From Apilactobacillus waqarii (GTDB taxonomy: Bacteria; Bacillota; Bacilli; Lactobacillales; Lactobacillaceae), in NCBI RefSeq assembly GCF_019061205.1, contig NZ_JAHQYH010000012.1, forward strand, positions 1 to 35,120: DNA of 35,120 bases, given 5' to 3'. The notes under the pieces were generated by a model, which worked only from the letters and a program-made list of their open reading frames with translations, was not told the origin of the DNA and ran no database searches. Of this stretch, positions 1 to 8,141 are shown in pieces (within the stretch, counting starts at the first letter, position 1; each line of letters starts with the position of its first letter). Position numbers and translations under genes: made by a program.

Positions 1-386
1 TAAATGGTTCACTGGTAATTTTGAAACCGCCTTTTTCGTAGTAACCAACTGCATGTGCTTGGGCGTCGATTTCGACCTTGGTGTTAGGGAAGTTTTCTTT
101 GATAACTTTTAGAATGTATTCCAAGAGTTCCTTACCCTTACCGTGCCGCGGACTTGTTGGGTAGTTAAGACACGCCCGAATGTAACGTGGTCACCATCCT
201 TGAAGATTCTGGCGTATGCGGTGACGGTCTTACCATTTGTTTCAAAAGCATGCAGTGACTGTTTGTCATTTTCATCGGGGTCGGTGTAGACGATGTGTTG
301 TTCCTCAACGAATACTTCTGATCTGACGCGGTAAATTTCGAATAGTTCTTCTAGTGTTAGTTCTGAAAATTGTTTAGTCTCCCACA
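1..386 (-). pseudogene. ElaA-type GNAT acetyltransferase, frameshifted and cut by the window edge
   Basis: The first 84 residues read as a GNAT acetyltransferase of the ElaA type: it opens MWETKQFSELTLEEL, continues with a VRSEVFVEEQ stretch and reaches FGRVLTTQQVRG, the lead-in to the acetyl-CoA pyrophosphate loop. Directly after RGT the frame breaks and stops about 10 codons later. Adding one base at 141-142 (a CC that should be CCC) restores GTGKGKELLEYILKV, then VEIDAQAHAVGYYEKGGF and on to the window edge, which is the expected rest of the domain. So this is one gene with a one-base deletion, either a real pseudogene or a homopolymer sequencing error. I start it at the ATG at 386, eight bases after AGGTGG; the GTG at 399 lies inside that ribosome site. 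It overlaps the end of the marR gene by 13 bases, so the two are probably co-transcribed. Confidence 0.8.
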
Positions 387-823
387 TGATTGATTCCACC
401 TTTTTCTAGTAGTTTATTTAGGGTGTTAATTGATTGATAGAAAGCTTCTTGGTCCTCGTTGTCGAGATTATTTACGATTGATTGAATTTGTTCATCGGAA
501 TGAGTATTGAGCTGTTGGACGACTGTCCTTCCGGTAGGGGTTAAGACTAACAGCTTTGATCGTTTGTCATCTTCTGACGTTGTTTTTTCGACGTAGTTTA
601 GTTTGTTCAAACGTTTGATGACGCGGCTGACATAACTCTTGTCGAGTTCTAAATTGTTGGAAATTTTAATTGGGGTAGGACTTTGCAGGTAGTTAATTTC
701 CATTAAGATTCGTGCTTCTGCCCAACTGATTTCACTGTTAAAGACGTTTTTTTGCAGAATTCCTAATCGTTGGGTATATTCACGGTTAAAATGTCTGATT
801 GTTTCGATTTGTTTATCATCCAT
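374..823 (-). CDS. MarR-family transcriptional regulator
   Basis: The 149-residue protein has the MarR winged-helix layout. An N-terminal helix region leads to SWAEARILMEI, then the recognition helix around LELDKSYVSRVIKRL, then a wing carrying DDKRSKLLVLTPTGR, the D-x-R signature of the family. C-terminal helices would form the dimer interface. The size is normal for MarR. The start ATG at 823 follows AAGGA at nine bases. The downstream acetyltransferase overlaps its 3' end; MarR regulators paired or fused with GNAT domains are common, so co-regulation is a fair inference. An inverted repeat at 857-875 just upstream is a candidate autoregulatory operator. The ligand is unknown. Confidence 0.9.
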   Translation of the reverse strand: MDDKQIETIRHFNREYTQRLGILQKNVFNSEISWAEARILMEINYLQSPTPIKISNNLELDKSYVSRVIKRLNKLNYVEKTTSEDDKRSKLLVLTPTGRTVVQQLNTHSDEQIQSIVNNLDNEDQEAFYQSINTLNKLLEKGGINHVGD

Positions 824-856
824 ACCATCACATCCTTTGAAACAATTATATCTAAA

Positions 857-875
857 TAGTGGCTTTTGTCCACTA
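857..875. promoter_or_regulatory. Candidate MarR operator (inverted repeat)
   Basis: TAGTGG and CCACTA form a perfect six-base inverted repeat separated by seven bases. It lies about 34 bases upstream of the MarR start and 20 bases before the -35 of the divergent thiW promoter. Size and placement fit a MarR dimer site; no binding data are visible. Confidence 0.45.
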
Positions 876-894
876 CATAGCTTAAAAATCTTCT

Positions 895-923
895 TTGACT
901 ATTAGACTAAACTACGCTATGAT
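895..923 (+). promoter_or_regulatory. Sigma-A promoter of thiW
   Basis: TTGACT at 895-900 and TATGAT at 918-923 are separated by exactly 17 bases. Transcription would start near 930, just before the TPP aptamer. Confidence 0.8.
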
Positions 924-937
924 TTGGATATACAAAC

Positions 938-1022
938 ATTAATGGGGTGCCTTAATCGGCTGAGATTATACCCAAGAACCTGATCCAGATAATGCTGGCG
1001 CTAGGGAAGATAAACGCACTTG
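938..1022 (+). ncRNA. TPP riboswitch (THI element) of thiW
   Basis: The conserved THI-box segments appear in order: GGGGTGCC, GGCTGAGAT, ACCC, GAACCTGATC, then AGATAATGCTGGCG and AGGGAAG. The pyrimidine-sensing CTGAGA and the GAACCTGATC block are intact. It is followed by an intrinsic terminator at 1029-1057 and then thiW, so TPP should shut the gene down by transcription termination. Confidence 0.95.
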
Positions 1023-1028
1023 GACTGT

Positions 1029-1057
1029 CCCTATCTAAATAGATAGGGGCTTTTTTT
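1029..1057 (+). terminator. Riboswitch expression-platform terminator
   Basis: A nine-pair stem (CCCTATCTA with TAGATAGGG) is followed by a run of seven T. It sits between the TPP aptamer and thiW, the usual place for a ligand-controlled terminator. Confidence 0.85.
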
Positions 1058-1122
1058 AATTAAGATACTGTGCAGGAAAACTCCATTAATGAAGTATACA
1101 TATTTGAGGGGGAGCTTTATTA

Positions 1123-1632
1123 ATGGATTCAAAAGTTAGCATCAAGAAAGTAACAATCTTAGCAATTATGATTGCACTAGATTTTGTTTTATCACCCATT
1201 TTCAGAATTGAAGGAATGGCACCAATGTCATCAGTGTTAAACGTGACTGCAGCGGTATTGATGGGACCTTGGTACGCACTAGTCATGGCCATCGTCTGTG
1301 CTTGTCTTAGAATGTTATTGCTAGGAATTCCACCACTAGCATTCACCGGAGCAGTTTTCGGGGCATTTTTGGCCGGACTACTATATCTTATCTACCGTAA
1401 AAACTGGATGGCTGTCATCGGTGAAATTATCGGAACTGGGGTATTGGGTTCACTTGCTTCATATCCTGTGATGGTCTGGTACACTGGAAGCTCTAACCAA
1501 TTATTTTGGTTCGTGTTCACTCCTAAATTCTTTGGTGGTGCAATTTCAGGATCTGTCATCGCATACGTTATATTATTGAGACTTTCAAAAACTCGTCAGT
1601 TTAAAGATATTCAAAAGCTATTTTTTAATTAA
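1123..1632 (+). CDS. thiW: ThiW, thiazole-specific S component of an ECF transporter
   Basis: This 169-residue, very hydrophobic protein has about five to six membrane segments and the ThiW signature stretches LSPIFRIEGMAPMSSVLNV, LMGPWYAL, RMLLLGIPPLAFTGAVFGAF and LLYLIYRK. ThiW proteins are S components that dock on the shared ECF ATPase/EcfT module and are predicted to take up the hydroxyethylthiazole moiety of thiamine; that substrate is a family-level prediction. The TPP riboswitch directly upstream supports it, as does the thiM-containing salvage operon at 29.9-32.8 kb. The ATG follows GAGGGGGAG about ten bases upstream. No ECF ATPase is in the window, so it must use modules encoded elsewhere. 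Confidence 0.92.
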   Translation: MDSKVSIKKVTILAIMIALDFVLSPIFRIEGMAPMSSVLNVTAAVLMGPWYALVMAIVCACLRMLLLGIPPLAFTGAVFGAFLAGLLYLIYRKNWMAVIGEIIGTGVLGSLASYPVMVWYTGSSNQLFWFVFTPKFFGGAISGSVIAYVILLRLSKTRQFKDIQKLFFN

Positions 1633-1635
1633 ACT

Positions 1636-1663
1636 AAAAAAGACACCCACTGGGGGTCTTTTT
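1636..1663. terminator. Bidirectional terminator, thiW / antiporter
   Basis: An A-rich left flank, a GAC...GTC-type stem around ACCCACTGGGGGT and a T run give a terminator usable from both sides. It sits between the convergent thiW and antiporter genes and touches the antiporter stop codon at 1662. Confidence 0.75.
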
Positions 1664-2801
1664 ATATTTGTTTTATTTTCATCACGATTGGTTTTAGTAA
1701 TAATGGTGCCAGAATTGTGGTTAATATGATTGAAGCAATGATTGTTGAGTAGTAATTATCTGAGATTATATTATTTTTCAAACCAAGTTCAGCAATAATT
1801 AAACCAACTTCACCTCGACTAATCATTCCGACACCAATTTCGGTTGCTGATAATCGAGTGAATTTAAAGAAACGAGATCCTAAATATGCTCCCAAGAACT
1901 TCGTTATAACAGCAGCGATTGATAACAAGATAAATAATGGTGCGTTTTCTACGATTCCACTTATATTCATGTTAAGACCAACGTTGACGAAGAAAATTGG
2001 AATAAATAATAAGTTACCAAATTGGTTCATTTGGTGGTTAACGGATTCTTTGTAGTTAGTCTGTCCAATTAATATACCAGCGAAGAACGCTCCAGTAATT
2101 GCGCTGATTTTAACATGTTCTGCCAAAGCGGATAATAATAAACAAACGATTAAACCAACTATTGGTGCCAATGTAGGATTAAGTTTGATTTTGAATTTGT
2201 TGACTAAGATTAATAAAATCCAAACGAAAATAAAGAATCCAATTTGCATTAATATCAAAAGGATAATGTTTGGGTTTCCCTGTGCAGCGCTACCACTGGT
2301 AAACGTAATAACAACACTTAGTAGCAAAATTGAAAGGATATCATCTGCCACTGCGGCCCCTAAGATTGTAACGCCTGATTTTGTATTTAGGGCGTTCATT
2401 GATTTTAGTACGGCGACCGAGATTGATACCGATGTTGCGGCAAAAATAACGCCGATGAATAGACTTTCAATGTTTGATAAAGCAAATAACTTACTGGTGC
2501 AAAAAATACCAAGAACCGGGAAAATAATTCCCATTATGGCCACGACAATGCTGGGTTTGAAATATTGTTTGAGTAGTTTTAAATCACTTTCTAAACCGGC
2601 GATAAACATTAATAAGATCACGCCTAATTCAGCCAATGACGAAATTAAATTCGTTGGTTTCACGAGATTCAAAATCGCTGGACCGATTATGACACCAGAT
2701 ATTAATTGTCCGACTACTGGAGGTAGATTGATTTTAGAAAATATTTTTCCGGTAATCAGAGCAGCTAATAGAATGACGGAGATTGATAAAATGTAATCCA
2801 C
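1662..2801 (-). CDS. CPA2-family Na+(K+)/H+ antiporter, NapA-like
   Basis: The 379-residue protein is a CPA2 monovalent cation/proton antiporter with about 12 to 13 membrane segments. It carries LPPVVGQLISGVIIGP, LAELGVILLMFIAGLE and the paired aspartates D153-D154 in GAAVADDILS, the ion- and proton-binding pair of electrogenic antiporters such as NapA. SRGEVGLIIAELGL near the C-terminus is the usual last conserved block. There is no C-terminal RCK/TrkA domain, so it is the short NapA type and not a full KefB/KefC. The start is GTG at 2801, six bases after AGGAAG. It would exchange cytoplasmic Na+ or K+ for protons; the exact ion cannot be read from the sequence. Confidence 0.88.
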   Translation of the reverse strand: MDYILSISVILLAALITGKIFSKINLPPVVGQLISGVIIGPAILNLVKPTNLISSLAELGVILLMFIAGLESDLKLLKQYFKPSIVVAIMGIIFPVLGIFCTSKLFALSNIESLFIGVIFAATSVSISVAVLKSMNALNTKSGVTILGAAVADDILSILLLSVVITFTSGSAAQGNPNIILLILMQIGFFIFVWILLILVNKFKIKLNPTLAPIVGLIVCLLLSALAEHVKISAITGAFFAGILIGQTNYKESVNHQMNQFGNLLFIPIFFVNVGLNMNISGIVENAPLFILLSIAAVITKFLGAYLGSRFFKFTRLSATEIGVGMISRGEVGLIIAELGLKNNIISDNYYSTIIASIILTTILAPLLLKPIVMKIKQI

Positions 2802-2830
2802 TAAATCTTCCTTTCGTTTTGTTTACAGAA

Positions 2831-2859
2831 ATTATAAACATAGATTGAAATCCTGTAAA
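2831..2859 (-). promoter_or_regulatory. Sigma-A promoter of the antiporter gene
   Basis: On the minus strand TTTACA (2859-2854) and TATAAT (2836-2831) are 17 bases apart, about 30 bases before the GTG start. Confidence 0.75.
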
Positions 2860-3000
2860 TATTGACGGATTTGGTTCTATAAATATGAAAAAAGATGAAT
2901 TTTTTTATTTGAAAAATTGACGTTATTTCTTAATTTATCAGTATGTTTAGCAATATTTAGAAAATATTTTTAAATTTTGGTAAATAATTCCCCGCAAAGA

Positions 3001-3028
3001 TTGAAAAGCCTTATCTATAAACTATGAT
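3001..3028 (+). promoter_or_regulatory. Sigma-A promoter of the CPBP protease gene
   Basis: TTGAAA at 3001-3006 and TATGAT at 3023-3028 are separated by 16 bases. The rest of the 279-base gap 2802-3080 is AT-rich and shows only this promoter and the opposing one. Confidence 0.7.
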
Positions 3029-3080
3029 GAAGATAAAAACAAACGAGGGGGAGAAGTCTACTTAACGTGGATAAACGGTT

Positions 3081-3725
3081 ATGACAATTTTAAAACGAGC
3101 ATTAATTTTAATCGGATTATTGATTCTATCACCATTTGTGGGATTGATTTCTTACCCGCTTAATTCTTTTCGCGGCGGCAACTTTCTAGCTTTAATCTTC
3201 CAAGTGATTTTCGCCATTGTAGTTGTCATTGGGGTAACAATCATCCTATACAGATGGTTGATCAAAGAAAAGTTCATCAGATTGTTTAAGGATAGTCATT
3301 TTTTCAAAAAACTTATAGTCTACACCATCGAAATGATTGTGGTCGTTGTTTTATTAATGTTGATGAGTGAGACGCCTAATGGTACGATTTATCAAAAACT
3401 AGTTCACATGACTAGTTTTACAGATGTTAGACTCCAATACTTTTTCATCATCATCAGCGTGATTTTGGCACCAATCGTTGAAGAATTCTACTTTAGAGGT
3501 CTAATCTTCACATACGTTAAAAAGACAACTAACCTAACCACAGCGCTAATCATTTCATCATTATTCTTTGGATTGGCTCATTCATTATTCAACCCATTTA
3601 TCTTTATCACACATTCGATTGTGGCCATTTTCATCGGTTTAGCCAGAAATAAATCAAACGGAATCATCGCACCAATTATCATGCACATGATTTGGAACCT
3701 ATTAATATTCTTGATGATCCTATAG
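3081..3725 (+). CDS. CPBP-family intramembrane metalloprotease
   Basis: This 214-residue membrane protein shows all three CPBP (Abi/Rce1-like) motifs: E134-E135-x-x-x-R139 in VEEFYFRG, F163-x-x-x-H167 in FGLAH, and H202-x-x-x-N206 in HMIWN. These form the glutamate/histidine active site of the family inside the membrane. There are about six membrane segments. Members of this family in lactic acid bacteria are linked to bacteriocin self-immunity, but no bacteriocin gene lies nearby, so the substrate is open. The strong GAGGGGGAG is about 28 bases before the ATG, too far to be its direct ribosome site. A short GTG-initiated frame at 3067 ends in TTATGA across the start codon and may couple translation. 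Confidence 0.85.
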   Translation: MTILKRALILIGLLILSPFVGLISYPLNSFRGGNFLALIFQVIFAIVVVIGVTIILYRWLIKEKFIRLFKDSHFFKKLIVYTIEMIVVVVLLMLMSETPNGTIYQKLVHMTSFTDVRLQYFFIIISVILAPIVEEFYFRGLIFTYVKKTTNLTTALIISSLFFGLAHSLFNPFIFITHSIVAIFIGLARNKSNGIIAPIIMHMIWNLLIFLMIL

Positions 3726-3771
3726 AAAAAACATCCTGAAATAATTAAGACGTTTTTTGGGGGAAATGCAA

Positions 3772-3801
3772 AAAAAGACATCGCCGAAGCGATGTCTTTT
3801 T
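3772..3801. terminator. Bidirectional terminator, CPBP gene / tRNA-Lys
   Basis: A perfect 13-pair stem (AAAAAGACATCGC with its complement) closes on a CGAA loop. With A and T runs on both sides it ends the tRNA transcript from the right and can end the CPBP transcript from the left. Confidence 0.9.
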
Positions 3802-3809
3802 ATCAGTTA

Positions 3810-3882
3810 TGGGCAGTCAGGGGATCGAACCCTGGACCCACGGATTAAGAGTCCGTTGCTCTGCCAGCTGAGCTAACTGCCC
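3810..3882 (-). tRNA. tRNA-Lys, anticodon CTT
   Basis: The minus strand folds as a 73-base tRNA. The acceptor pairs GGGCAGT with ACTGCCC, the D arm contains TAGCTCAGCTGGCAGAGC, and the anticodon arm is ACGGA-CTCTTAA-TCCGT with CTT at positions 34-36. The T arm has GGTTCGATCC. The discriminator base is A and CCA is not encoded. Confidence 0.97.
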
Positions 3883-3919
3883 AAAATATTTATCTGTTGG
3901 CTATCAACCAACAAAAACT

Positions 3920-3948
3920 ATAATACCATGTTGGAGTAAGGATTGCAA
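3920..3948 (-). promoter_or_regulatory. Promoter of tRNA-Lys
   Basis: On the minus strand TTGCAA (3948-3943) and TATTAT (3925-3920) are 17 bases apart, about 38 bases before the tRNA. The short leader contains an inverted repeat TGTTGG/CCAACA (3895-3913). Confidence 0.8.
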
Positions 3949-4118
3949 CACCTTTTTTAAAATTAATTAACAAGATGTTTATCAATTCCTTGCCTCAAAT
4001 CAACGATATTTATAATAGCATGATAATTATTATTTTGACAACCCCTAATTTTATAAAAATGTCGTACTTTAAATCTTCATTGCAAGAACATTACGTTTAG
4101 AAAACAAAAGTCCAAGCG

Positions 4119-4127
4119 TGTTATAAT
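4119..4127 (+). promoter_or_regulatory. Extended -10 promoter of the wal operon
   Basis: TGTTATAAT (extended -10, TATAAT at 4122-4127) is the best promoter before walR. The matching -35 is weak (TAGAAA at 4098-4103). It leaves a leader of about 110 bases with nested inverted repeats (GTTAACG 4135-4141 with CGTTAAC 4189-4195; ACTATC 4165-4170 with GATAGT 4179-4184). The remainder of the 362-base gap 3884-4245 shows only the tRNA promoter. Confidence 0.6.
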
Positions 4128-4245
4128 GTAGTAAGTTAACGGTTTAAAAATAGATAAAAGTATAACTATCCTTGAAGTGATAGTATTTCGTTAACATTTA
4201 CATGAAGAAAAAACAAATCAATTCCTGTTAAGGAGATAGAATATT

Positions 4246-4953
4246 ATGGCAAAAATTTTAGTTGTAGATGATGAAAAACCGATCACAGATATTGAAAAAT
4301 TTAATTTAGAAAAAGAAGGATATGACGTTGTAGTCGCATACGACGGGGAAGAAGCACTTCAAAAAGTTGAAGAAGAATCTCCAGATTTAATTATCCTAGA
4401 TTTGATGTTGCCTAAAGTCGACGGCCTAGAAGTGGCCAGAGAAGTTAGAAAGACACATGACATGCCAATTATCATGGTAACCGCCAAAGATTCAGAATTA
4501 GATAAGGTCTTAGGACTTGAATTAGGTGCTGATGACTATGTTACAAAGCCATTCTCAAATAGAGAATTAGTTGCCCGTGTTAAGGCCAACTTGCGTCGTC
4601 AATCTAATAACGACAATGGCCAAGTTTCTGATAACGAAAACAAGGACATTAAGATTGGTGACCTTGTAATTCATCCAGAAGCATACACCGTTACTAAACG
4701 TGGTGAAAACATCGAATTAACTCACCGTGAATTCGAATTACTACATTACTTAGCGCAACACATTGGTCAAGTAATGACTAGAGAACATTTGCTACAAACA
4801 GTTTGGGGTTACGACTACTTTGGTGATGTTCGTACAGTTGATGTTACTGTTCGTCGTCTAAGAGAAAAGGTTGAAGACAACCCAAGTCACCCAATCTGGC
4901 TAATCACAAGACGTGGGGTAGGGTACTACCTACGCAACTCAGAACAAGAATAA
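4246..4953 (+). CDS. walR: WalR (YycF) response regulator
   Basis: The 235-residue OmpR-type regulator has a receiver domain (1-120) and a winged-helix DNA-binding domain (about 135-232). The phosphorylation site is D52 in LIILDLMLP, with acidic residues D8-D9, switch T79 and K101. The order walR-walK-walH-walI-walJ and the near-identity to the WalR pattern ([24 protein letters not shown]) make the assignment safe. WalR controls peptidoglycan hydrolases and cell-wall turnover and is essential in many Firmicutes. The ATG follows AAGGAG. Walk-related target genes are not obvious in this window: I found no clean TGTWAH-N5-TGTWAH box upstream of htrA, the SEC10/PgrA gene or the transpeptidase gene. 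Confidence 0.97.
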   Translation: MAKILVVDDEKPITDIEKFNLEKEGYDVVVAYDGEEALQKVEEESPDLIILDLMLPKVDGLEVAREVRKTHDMPIIMVTAKDSELDKVLGLELGADDYVTKPFSNRELVARVKANLRRQSNNDNGQVSDNENKDIKIGDLVIHPEAYTVTKRGENIELTHREFELLHYLAQHIGQVMTREHLLQTVWGYDYFGDVRTVDVTVRRLREKVEDNPSHPIWLITRRGVGYYLRNSEQE

Positions 4954-4979
4954 TCGACAGAACTAAGGAGTAGTTTGCG

Positions 4980-6836
4980 GTGAATAGTAAGATTAAGTAT
5001 TTTCAATCAATTCATTTTAAAATTGCGCTTGTGCTTGCGCTAATCTTATTGGTGACCCTAGAAATTGTTGGGGCCGTTTTTGTTAACCAATTGGAAAACA
5101 AGAATATGGCTTCATTTAAGAAACAAGTTCAGGTGCCTACTTACGTAAACACAACCTTAACTAATGAGCTTTCAAGCTCTAGTACTACCAAGGCCAACGT
5201 AAAAATTAAGTCATTGCTATCCAACATTGATAGTAATAACTACACCGAAATCAAGGTTGTTGATGCTAAGAACACCATTCGTGGAACAAACGAAGTCGGC
5301 GATCAAAGCTCAGTTGGTCAAAAAAACTTCAGAACCGATATTAAAAACGCGATTATCAACCGTCGTTCATCTAGTTCAATCACTAGTAACCCGGGCGATA
5401 GTTCGCGTTATTATACTGTCATCACACCGCTAATCAAGAGTAGTAACAACGAATTAGTCGGTGTTGTTTACGTGCACGCTAATTTAAATACCGTTTATAA
5501 CGAAATTAACCAAATCACGGTTATTTACGTTGTTGCCGCTGTTGTCGCCATCCTATCTGGTTTATTAATTTCCATCGTGATTTCAAAGGCGATTACTAAA
5601 CCAATTGATGAAATGAAGAAACAAACATTACAAATTGCCCGTGGGGACTACTCCGGTCAAGTTCACGTGTATGGACGTGATGAATTGGGTCAACTTGCCA
5701 ATGCGGTTAACAACCTTTCAGTTAAGGTTGAAGAATCCCAAGAATCAACTGAATCAGAACGTCAAAGACTGGATTCTGTCCTAACCAACATGACCGATGG
5801 TGTTATTGCGACCGACCGTCGTGGATACGTCATCATCATGAACGATGAAGCGGCTAGTTTCCTAGAAACAACTGAACAAGATGCACTAGGTAACTCAATT
5901 CTAGACATTTTGGATATCAGAAAAGAATACAGTCTACGTGACTTAATCGAAAATCCAGATGAAACCATCATCGACCGTTCTGATAAGGATCATGACCTAA
6001 TCTTGCATGCCCATTTCTCACTAATTCAAAGAGACTCTGGTTTCGTATCAGGGCTAGTCTGTGTGCTACATGATGTCACTGAACAACAAAAGATTGATAA
6101 TGACCGTAAGGAATTCGTTTCAAACGTTTCTCACGAATTAAGAACACCGCTAACCAGTGTTCACTCTTACATTGAAGCCTTACAAGATGGTGCCTGGAAG
6201 GATCCAGAAATCGCACCTAACTTCTTGAAGGTTACCCAAGAAGAAACCGACCGTATGATTCGAATGATTAACGATCTATTAACTTTGTCTAGAATGGATT
6301 CTGGAACCCAAAAGATTGATAAGGAACTAGTTAACATCACTGAATTATTCAACTATATCTTGAATCGATTCGACATGATTATTAAGTCGGATGACAACAA
6401 TAGCGAAAAGCCTAATAAGCACTACCGCATTGAACGTCATTTCACTAAACAAGACCTATGGGTGGAAGTCGATACCGATAGATTTACTCAAGTAATTGAT
6501 AATCTAATGAACAACGCCATCAAGTATTCTCCTGATGGTGGAGTAATTACTTGTTCACTATACAAGACCAAGCACAGCGTTATCTTAAGCGTTAGAGACC
6601 AAGGATTGGGAATTCCTAGAAGTTCCATTCCACACATTTTCGATCGTTTCTATCGTGTTGATAAGGCGCGTTCTAGAGCCCAAGGTGGAACTGGTCTTGG
6701 ATTAGCAATTTCCAAAGAAGTGGTTGAAGCACTTGGCGGTAAGATTTGGGTAGAAAGTACCGAAAATAGAGGTTCTACTTTCTACATCTCACTACCATAC
6801 GAACCAATCGAGGAGGACTTATGGGATGAAGATTAA
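4980..6836 (+). CDS. walK: WalK (YycG) sensor histidine kinase
   Basis: The 618-residue kinase has two membrane segments (about 13-35 and 178-201) flanking an extracytoplasmic sensing domain, then HAMP, a PAS domain (from about residue 260), the dimerisation helix with H385 in SNVSHELRTPL, and an ATPase domain with the N box (NNAIKYS), G1 (DQGLGIP) and G2 (GGTGLGLAIS). This is the full WalK layout. It phosphorylates WalR at the division septum and monitors cell-wall status. The start is GTG at 4980, nine bases after AAGGAG. Its end overlaps walH by 11 bases, so translation is probably coupled. Confidence 0.97.
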   Translation: MNSKIKYFQSIHFKIALVLALILLVTLEIVGAVFVNQLENKNMASFKKQVQVPTYVNTTLTNELSSSSTTKANVKIKSLLSNIDSNNYTEIKVVDAKNTIRGTNEVGDQSSVGQKNFRTDIKNAIINRRSSSSITSNPGDSSRYYTVITPLIKSSNNELVGVVYVHANLNTVYNEINQITVIYVVAAVVAILSGLLISIVISKAITKPIDEMKKQTLQIARGDYSGQVHVYGRDELGQLANAVNNLSVKVEESQESTESERQRLDSVLTNMTDGVIATDRRGYVIIMNDEAASFLETTEQDALGNSILDILDIRKEYSLRDLIENPDETIIDRSDKDHDLILHAHFSLIQRDSGFVSGLVCVLHDVTEQQKIDNDRKEFVSNVSHELRTPLTSVHSYIEALQDGAWKDPEIAPNFLKVTQEETDRMIRMINDLLTLSRMDSGTQKIDKELVNITELFNYILNRFDMIIKSDDNNSEKPNKHYRIERHFTKQDLWVEVDTDRFTQVIDNLMNNAIKYSPDGGVITCSLYKTKHSVILSVRDQGLGIPRSSIPHIFDRFYRVDKARSRAQGGTGLGLAISKEVVEALGGKIWVESTENRGSTFYISLPYEPIEEDLWDED

Positions 6837-8124
6837 ATATTTTATACTACCAGCATTATTAACGATTGCAGTTGTAGTTAGTTTTGCCCTTTCTGCCTCC
6901 ATTTTGATTAATCCGGCTCACTATGACCGTTCAAGTCAAAAGGTTTCTACGCAAAGTAGTCAGATTGATGTTAAACCAATGTCGACCATCTATTCACCAA
7001 CTCAGGTGATTAGAACAAAGGACTCTGGTAAGCAATACGTTCTAACTAACCAATCAGTTAACTTAACCACCGAAATTGGCCAACAAATGAACAACTACAA
7101 GGATCCTAAGTTTACAGAGGTAAAGAGTAATGAAGAAAATTATCTTAAGTATCTAAATACAGATGACTCTGTCATGCTAAACTATCCGGATGCCTTGAAC
7201 TTGAAGATTGTTAGCCAATACATTAGTAAGAGTTTTAAATCATTGCCTAACGTTTCAATTAACCGAATTGTGATTCCGTTTGACGATAGTAATGATATTT
7301 ACCTATTCGCAGACCATAACTACAAGGTCTATAAAATTCATGTATCAGATACTAACGTGAAGGGGATTCAAAAGGTTATCGAGGATAATGTTAGAGCAAT
7401 TCCTGTTAAGATGAAGATGATTAACCATACTCCATTTATTGATTTCTATAAGTCATTTACCATGCCTCAATATGGTTACTTGATTAATCGAACTTCACAA
7501 AATTACTACGTGACAAGACTGCTATCAGACTCACAAGATATCAGTGTCAAACGTCACCGTAGCTCAACTGTATACAATGACGAAAATTCCCGTCAGTTGT
7601 CGTTTTCAAACGATGGCGAGGTTAACTACTACGATAGTCATCCAGGCAATATTTCTACCAATATGACCCAGTTCTTGAAGGATTCATATCAAAATATTTC
7701 CCAACTATTAGTTAGCGATACCTTAGCCAATATTCGTTTTTTCGACTACGATTCTAAGAATTCAAAAGTTGTCTACAGAAACTATGTTGAAGGTTTCCCA
7801 ATCTTCGATCAAACTCCTTACGGGGCAATTGAAATGAGATTAGTTGATAACACTTCCTTGAAGTACAACTTCTCACTAAATACCCTTCAAATTCCGGTAC
7901 CAACCGGACGTAAGGATACTAAACTAATTACTACTGACGAACTATTGAACAATTTACGTAATCATGGATACAGTGCCAATAAGATTACAGATATCGAGTT
8001 GGCTTACCAATGGAGTAATACTAAGTCATCCGACATTTTGATTACTCTACAACCAACATGGTTTGTTAAGTATAACGGTAAATACATGAACTACACCCAA
8101 ATGTTATCAAGGGGACCACAATAA
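6826..8124 (+). CDS. walH: WalH (YycH), membrane-anchored regulator of WalK
   Basis: The 432-residue protein has one N-terminal membrane anchor (about 5-28) and a long extracytoplasmic part, the YycH arrangement. In Bacillus YycH with YycI holds WalK in check through membrane contacts, while in Staphylococcus they activate it; which applies here is unknown. The ATG at 6826 is nine bases after AGGAGG, which lies inside the end of walK; another ATG at 6821 is out of frame and stops at once. Sequence in this family is weakly conserved, so the call rests mainly on length, topology and operon position. Confidence 0.9.
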   Translation: MKIKYFILPALLTIAVVVSFALSASILINPAHYDRSSQKVSTQSSQIDVKPMSTIYSPTQVIRTKDSGKQYVLTNQSVNLTTEIGQQMNNYKDPKFTEVKSNEENYLKYLNTDDSVMLNYPDALNLKIVSQYISKSFKSLPNVSINRIVIPFDDSNDIYLFADHNYKVYKIHVSDTNVKGIQKVIEDNVRAIPVKMKMINHTPFIDFYKSFTMPQYGYLINRTSQNYYVTRLLSDSQDISVKRHRSSTVYNDENSRQLSFSNDGEVNYYDSHPGNISTNMTQFLKDSYQNISQLLVSDTLANIRFFDYDSKNSKVVYRNYVEGFPIFDQTPYGAIEMRLVDNTSLKYNFSLNTLQIPVPTGRKDTKLITTDELLNNLRNHGYSANKITDIELAYQWSNTKSSDILITLQPTWFVKYNGKYMNYTQMLSRGPQ

Positions 8125-8141
8125 GATAGGAGGAAAGCTAC

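Noticed and set aside
2185-2796. 203-codon plus-strand frame
   Set aside because: It is the antisense of the CPA2 antiporter, whose motifs and ribosome site are clear.
4030-4070. TTGACA at 4035-4040 as the walR -35
   Set aside because: No -10 at 16 to 18 bases; the extended -10 at 4119-4127 is better.
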